NCBI GenBank assembly: GCA_026998145.1
Contig: JALTRC010000450.1
Location: 1-9,280, forward strand
From: Gammaproteobacteria bacterium
GTDB taxonomy: Bacteria; Pseudomonadota; Gammaproteobacteria; SZUA-229
Reading direction: 5' to 3'
Length of the DNA stretch: 9,280 bases
The translations under genes and the position numbers were made by a program. This document shows, in pieces, positions 5,244 through 9,280 of the stretch; the first letter of the stretch is position 1; every line of letters starts with the position of its first letter. Below the pieces are notes generated by a model that did not search any database, was not told where the DNA came from, and saw only the letters and a program-made list of their open reading frames with translations.

Positions 5244-7283
5244 TTGCAAATTGATAACGCATTATTGATTACCGGTGTTTTATTATTGCCTCTGGCTTCT
5301 GCCATCGTAGCTCTGCTGAGTGATGCCAGGCCGTGGCTGTTACGCCTGCTGGTTTTTCCATTACTGGGCCTGTCTGGTTTGCTGGCGGTCTGGCTGGGGG
5401 CGCTTAGCTTATTCCACGGGCTGGCTGAATCCTTTGTTTATTCCCCCGGTTTGCCCTGGCTGCACTGGCATTTGCGCATTGATTCCCTAAGCGGTTTTTT
5501 CCTCTCACTGGTTGGTATTGTGGTGTTTGCCATTAGCCTGTATGGCCCGGGTTATGCCCGTGAATATGTGCACGGTAAACAACCGCTGGCTGTGTTGGGT
5601 TTATTTACCGGATTGTTTGTGCTGGGCATGTATCTGGTATTGCTGGCCGATGATGCATTCGCTTTTATGGTGTCATGGGAGCTGATGTCCCTGTCCAGTT
5701 ATTTTCTGGTGTCCTATCAGCATCAGCATGCGGCAAACCGGCGTGCGGCATTTATTTATTTATTAATGGCCCATGTCGGCGCATTAGCTATTTTACTGGG
5801 CTTTGGTGTGCTGGCCGGTTTTGGTCATGGTTTTACCTTTGAGTTGATGCGTCAGGCACCTCTTGGCCTGATGTGGTCGAGTGTCGCTTTTACATTAGGG
5901 TTGCTGGGTTTTGGTATGAAAGCCGGTCTGGTACCCATTCATGTATGGCTGCCGGAAGCCCATCCTGTTGCCCCTTCCCATATATCAGCTCTGATGTCCG
6001 GGGTCATGTTGAAGGTGGCCATTTACGGATTTATCCGCCTGACATTCGATTTGATTGGCAATGTTCACTGGGGCTGGGGCGTGGGTGTGCTGGCCTTTGG
6101 CAGTATAACGGCTTTATACGGGGTGCTATATGCCTTATTGCAAACCGATATGAAACGTATGCTGGCTTATTCATCGGTTGAAAATGTCGGTATTATTTTT
6201 ATTGCGCTGGGTCTGTCTTTAATCTTTTTCGGTAGTGACCTGCCATTACTTGGCACCCTGGGGCTGGTGGCTGCCCTGTATCACTCTCTCAATCATGCAT
6301 TATTTAAAAGTCTGTTGTTTCTGGGAGCGGGTGCCGTTATTCAGCGTAGCCATGAAAAAGATCTTGAGCGCATGGGTGGTTTGCTAAAACGCATGCCGTG
6401 GACAGGGGGCTTTTTTCTAATTGGTTGTATTAGTATTGCTGCATTGCCACCGTTTAATGGCTTTGTTTCCGAATGGCTGACTTTTCAAACTGCCCTGCAG
6501 GTTGATAGTCTGCAAAGTGGCGTGTTAAGGGCGATTATCCCCATTGCAGCCGTGGTGTTAGCGCTTACCGGGGCTCTGGCCGCCGCTGCTTTTGTCCGTT
6601 TATATGGCATTGCTTTTTTAGGTAAGGCCAGAACCCGGCGGGCGCGCCATGCCAGCGAGGCCAGCAAGGGGATGGTCTGGGCGCAGGGGATACTGGCGAC
6701 TTTATGTCTGCTTTTTGGCGTGCTGCCCAGCTGGACAGTATCTGCCATGAGCCGTATTACCGAGAATTTAACCGGCTATGCATTACCAACTGCCAGTGCC
6801 CATGGCTGGCTATGGCTGACGCCTGTTTCGGCAGAAACGGCTTCTTATAGTGCACCATTGGTATTGCTGGGTGTCATGCTGGCCTTTCTTGCCTGGGCAG
6901 TGGTTTATTTTGTGTTACGTCCCAGCGGCAAAGTAAAGACGGTGCGTGATGATGCCTGGGACTGTGGCTTTGGTCCTTTATCATCCCGCATGCAATACAG
7001 CGCAACCGCTTTTTCCATGCCGATACAGCGTATCTTTAGCTCGGTCTGGCGTTTGCGTGAGGATATTGATCGTCAGCCGGAAAAACTTCTGCCCACTGAA
7101 GCGGCCTCCATCCGTTATCAGTTGCAGGTTGAGGATGTAATGTGGCGCTGGCTGTATCAGCCTGTGGTTAAAATGCTGCATATAACCGTTCGGCGGGTTG
7201 GGCGTATCCAGACGGGTCATTTAAGACACTATTTAATGTATTCATTTGTGACGCTTATTCTACTGCTGTGGTTAATCACATGA
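5244..7283 (+). CDS. hyfB: Hydrogenase-4 component B, proton-pumping membrane subunit
   Basis: A 679-residue polytopic membrane protein, close to the length I recall for E. coli HyfB and related to NuoL/MrpA antiporter-like subunits. It anchors the membrane arm of group 4 [NiFe]-hydrogenase and related complexes and is expected to move protons. Pump residues are present: E146 in 'SWELMSLSSYFLV', K226 in 'GFGMKAGLVP', H233 and H240 in 'HVWLPEAHPVAPSHISALMS', K355 in 'LNHALFKSLLFLGAG', and E410 in 'FNGFVSEW'. The C-terminal 'DDAWDCGFG' and 'MQYSATAFSMP' blocks are typical of HyfB/HycC rather than NuoL. The start is uncertain: an in-frame TGA at 5238 forces a start at or after TTG 5244, which has no good Shine-Dalgarno site. 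The nearby ATG at 5237 is in another frame and stops after five codons. It overlaps hyfC by 4 bases (ATGA). The product name is firm; whether the complex makes or uses H2 is not shown here. Confidence 0.93.
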   Translation: MQIDNALLITGVLLLPLASAIVALLSDARPWLLRLLVFPLLGLSGLLAVWLGALSLFHGLAESFVYSPGLPWLHWHLRIDSLSGFFLSLVGIVVFAISLYGPGYAREYVHGKQPLAVLGLFTGLFVLGMYLVLLADDAFAFMVSWELMSLSSYFLVSYQHQHAANRRAAFIYLLMAHVGALAILLGFGVLAGFGHGFTFELMRQAPLGLMWSSVAFTLGLLGFGMKAGLVPIHVWLPEAHPVAPSHISALMSGVMLKVAIYGFIRLTFDLIGNVHWGWGVGVLAFGSITALYGVLYALLQTDMKRMLAYSSVENVGIIFIALGLSLIFFGSDLPLLGTLGLVAALYHSLNHALFKSLLFLGAGAVIQRSHEKDLERMGGLLKRMPWTGGFFLIGCISIAALPPFNGFVSEWLTFQTALQVDSLQSGVLRAIIPIAAVVLALTGALAAAAFVRLYGIAFLGKARTRRARHASEASKGMVWAQGILATLCLLFGVLPSWTVSAMSRITENLTGYALPTASAHGWLWLTPVSAETASYSAPLVLLGVMLAFLAWAVVYFVLRPSGKVKTVRDDAWDCGFGPLSSRMQYSATAFSMPIQRIFSSVWRLREDIDRQPEKLLPTEAASIRYQLQVEDVMWRWLYQPVVKMLHITVRRVGRIQTGHLRHYLMYSFVTLILLLWLIT

Positions 7284-8224
7284 GCTACTGGATTCTGGCA
7301 TTATTTCAGGCAATATTATTCGTTTTTCTGGCGCCTTTGTTCAGTGCCTGGGTTAAACGGGTCAAGTGCTGGTTGCAAAATCGTCGTCCACCGTCCTTGT
7401 TGCAACCTTATCGGGACTTGCGTCGCTTATTCAGTAAACAGGTGGTACTGGCTCATAATGCATCATTCATCTTTCGCTTAAGCCCTTATATTATTGCCGC
7501 TGCCACTTTGCTGGCGGCTGTTGCCATTCCCCTGTTAGCGGTTAATTTACCCACCGCAGCAATAGCCGATGTGATTGTACTGGCGGGCTTTTTTGCCCTG
7601 GCACGTTTTTTCCTTGCTCTGGCCGGTATGGATATAGGCACCGCATTTGGCGGCATGGGTTCATCCCGGGAAATGACCATATCGGCAATGGCTGAGCCGG
7701 CAATGTTAATGGCCGTGTTTACCCTGGCCATGGTTGCATCCAGCACTAATTTATCAACGGTTATTGGTGTCATGTTGAATCAGGGCATGGTGCTGCGGCC
7801 TTCATTATTGTTTGCCTTTTTAAGCCTGGTGCTGGTCGCAGTGGCGGAGACGGGGCGTATCCCGGTAGATAACCCGTCTACCCATCTTGAACTGACGATG
7901 ATTCATGAAGCCATGATCCTGGAATACAGCGGTCGCCATCTGGCCATGATTGAATGGGCGGCGCAGCTTAAGCTGATGATTTACGGTGTATTGATTGCCA
8001 ATATTTTCTTCCCCTGGGGCATAGCGGAACAACTGGATGCGGCCTCGTTAGTGCTGGCCTTTGTGGCTATCGGTTTGAAGTTAATGATTATCGGTGTGGC
8101 TCTGGCCTTTGGAGAAACCCTGATGGCTAAAATGCGGCTGTTTCAGGTGCCCGCTTTTCTGGTGCTGGCACTGACCTTTTCGGTGATTGGTCTGTTAAGT
8201 CATATTATTCTGGAGATTAGCTAA
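7280..8224 (+). CDS. hyfC: Hydrogenase-4 component C, NuoH-like membrane anchor
   Basis: A 314-residue integral membrane protein of the HyfC/HycD/NuoH family. It connects the soluble catalytic module to the proton-pumping subunits. Conserved blocks are 'LLQPYRDLRRLFSK' near residues 40-55, 'GGMGSSREMTISAMAEPAML' around 130-150, and the long cytoplasmic signature with E190 in 'AETGRIPVDNPSTHLELTM', continuing to E204 and 'HEAMILEYSG'. These charged residues correspond to the NuoH quinone-site and proton-path region. Length agrees with E. coli HyfC. I chose ATG 7280, whose first bases overlap the hyfB stop (ATGA), over GTG 7268. No strong Shine-Dalgarno site precedes it, as expected for coupling to hyfB. 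The stop codon shares one base with the hyfE start (TAATG). Confidence 0.94.
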   Translation: MSYWILALFQAILFVFLAPLFSAWVKRVKCWLQNRRPPSLLQPYRDLRRLFSKQVVLAHNASFIFRLSPYIIAAATLLAAVAIPLLAVNLPTAAIADVIVLAGFFALARFFLALAGMDIGTAFGGMGSSREMTISAMAEPAMLMAVFTLAMVASSTNLSTVIGVMLNQGMVLRPSLLFAFLSLVLVAVAETGRIPVDNPSTHLELTMIHEAMILEYSGRHLAMIEWAAQLKLMIYGVLIANIFFPWGIAEQLDAASLVLAFVAIGLKLMIIGVALAFGETLMAKMRLFQVPAFLVLALTFSVIGLLSHIILEIS

Positions 8225-8898
8225 TGATTGCCCAGCTGCCGATATATCAACAGGCTATTTTATTACTGGCGTCACTGGTGCTGTTTTCTTCTTTTGCGCT
8301 GCTGGCACAGACACGGGTGGTTGCCATTATCAAGGTCTTTGCCTGGCAGGGGGGGCTGGTTGCTATTACGACTGCATTGGTTGCCTATGATACTGGCCAG
8401 CATCATTTATATATTTCAGCCACTTTAACCCTTGGCCTGAAAGCCCTGTTTATTCCCTGGCTGTTGCTCCGCCTGGTGAATAAAATGGGTTTGAACAAGG
8501 AGGCACACACGGTTGAACATCCGGCCATGCTGTTAATTGTTGCAACGGCGCTGGTTATTTTCTGTTATTACGTGGTGCAGCCAATCGAAATGCTATCCCA
8601 GTCTATAACCCGTAATACCATTGCTATCAGTATGTCGGTTGTGTTGCTGGGTATGTTAATGCTGGTTAGTCGTAATAAGGCAGTATCCCAGGTGGTGGGA
8701 TTTATGTCCCTGGAAAACGGCCTGTTTTTTGCGGCGGTTGCTGCCACACATGGTATGCCGATGGTGGTAGAGCTGGGGGTGGCTTTTGATGTGCTGGTTG
8801 CGGCGGTTATCTTTGGTGTGTTTTTCTTTCATATTCGAGACAGCATCGATTCACTGGATGTCAGCCAGTTGAATCGTTTGTCGGAGCTTGACGAATGA
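8224..8898 (+). CDS. hyfE: Hydrogenase-4 component E, membrane subunit
   Basis: A 224-residue protein with about seven hydrophobic segments, similar in length to E. coli HyfE. The C-terminal half resembles NuoK: E164 in 'MSLENGLFFAAVA' is an intramembrane glutamate at a NuoK-like position. The loop 'NKMGLNKEAHTVEHP' after the third hydrophobic segment is typical of HyfE. It is a membrane-arm subunit of the hyf complex and probably takes part in proton transfer. GGAG (8212-8215) lies 8 bases before ATG 8224, which overlaps the hyfC stop by one base. In E. coli hyfD lies between hyfC and hyfE; here it is absent. It overlaps hyfF by 4 bases (ATGA). Confidence 0.92.
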   Translation: MIAQLPIYQQAILLLASLVLFSSFALLAQTRVVAIIKVFAWQGGLVAITTALVAYDTGQHHLYISATLTLGLKALFIPWLLLRLVNKMGLNKEAHTVEHPAMLLIVATALVIFCYYVVQPIEMLSQSITRNTIAISMSVVLLGMLMLVSRNKAVSQVVGFMSLENGLFFAAVAATHGMPMVVELGVAFDVLVAAVIFGVFFFHIRDSIDSLDVSQLNRLSELDE

Positions 8899-9280
8899 CG
8901 GCGTTGTGGCTGGTACTTTTAATTCCCCTGTTTTCAGGTGTATTGCAGGCCCTGTTTGGTCAGCATCGTCTGGCGGGTAATTTTAATGTGCTGTCATCGG
9001 TAGCCCAGTTATTCGCCAGTATCTGGCTGGCCTGGATAGTCTTGCAGCATGGCCCTCAGGGTGAAATTGACAGTCAGTTTTATATTGATAGTTTTAATGT
9101 ATACCTGATTGCATTAACCGCGCTGATTGGGGCTACCACGTCACTCTTTTCCAGGGCCTATATGGCTGATGAGCAGGCTCACGGGCGTTTAACTCATGCT
9201 CGTATGCGTCTCTATCATGCCAGCTATCAGGGCTTTCTGTTTACCATGCAGCTGGCCCTGAGCACCAATAATCTGGGGGT
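8895..9280 (+). CDS. hyfF: Hydrogenase-4 component F, N-terminal part
   Basis: The frame opens at ATG 8895, overlapping the hyfE stop (ATGA), with GGAG at 8883-8886 giving a good ribosome site. It stays open to the right edge. The 128 visible residues start MTALWLVLLIPLFSGVLQAL and contain hydrophobic segments separated by 'FYIDSFNVYLIALTALIG'. They end with 'YQGFLFTMQLALSTNNLGV', which matches the region before the conserved W.A.E.TTL block of HyfF/NuoL-type subunits. Full-length HyfF has about 526 residues, so roughly a quarter is seen. The order hyfE-hyfF agrees with E. coli and with many reduced hyf-like operons. This would be a second antiporter-like proton channel. The functional glutamate and lysines lie beyond the window. 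Confidence 0.9.
   Translation, partial: MTALWLVLLIPLFSGVLQALFGQHRLAGNFNVLSSVAQLFASIWLAWIVLQHGPQGEIDSQFYIDSFNVYLIALTALIGATTSLFSRAYMADEQAHGRLTHARMRLYHASYQGFLFTMQLALSTNNLG

Noticed and set aside
7268..7279. GTG 7268 as the hyfC start
   Set aside because: The ATGA overlap at 7280 is the same arrangement as at hyfE-hyfF, and homologues begin close to the ATG.
1..9280. tRNA or rRNA genes, CRISPR arrays, insertion sequences, prophage genes
   Set aside because: No cloverleaf-like sequence, regularly spaced direct repeats, transposase or phage-type proteins were seen on either strand.

Overview
The window looks like a gammaproteobacterial chromosome segment of moderate G+C content with visibly A/T-richer intergenic DNA. 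The basis is the protein families present and their resemblance to Escherichia coli hydrogenase-4 (Hyf) subunits. Genus and species cannot be named from the sequence alone. Every well-supported gene except one is on the + strand.

Left part (1-2128), three unrelated-looking genes. The 3' end of a repeat-built acidic protein of DUF5666 type runs off the left edge and ends at a strong intrinsic terminator (906-939). A small class I SAM-dependent methyltransferase lies on the - strand (950-1573). A hemerythrin-like di-iron protein (1706-2128) diverges from it. The methyltransferase has a good sigma-70-type promoter (TTGACA, 16 bases, TATTTT) in the short divergent spacer.

Middle (2129-2561), a 433-base stretch without a convincing gene. 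It contains a well-positioned AGGAGG before an 18-codon reading frame that ends just after a run of eight G. It also holds several short inverted repeats, including two mutually exclusive stem-loops just upstream of the transporter start.

Right part (2562-9280), one long co-directional run. It reads: SulP/SLC26-type anion transporter with a STAS domain; a secreted Sel1-repeat protein interrupted by an in-frame TAG; then hyfB, hyfC, hyfE and the start of hyfF. Junctions are tight: sulP and the Sel1 gene overlap by 11 bases, 50 bases separate Sel1 from hyfB, and the hyf genes overlap by 1-4 bases. This suggests one transcript. HyfB and HyfF are antiporter-like proton-pumping subunits, HyfC is the NuoH-like membrane anchor, and HyfE contains a NuoK-like part. 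Together they form the membrane arm of a group 4 [NiFe]-hydrogenase or a related Ehr-type complex. No hyfA or hyfD lies in the expected places, and the catalytic subunits (HyfG, HyfI) would be beyond the right edge. Whether this is a true hydrogenase therefore cannot be decided here.

The most notable points are the nonsense codon at a conserved Trp position of the Sel1 gene, the SulP-Sel1 pair joined to a reduced hyf operon, and the unusual sulP leader.
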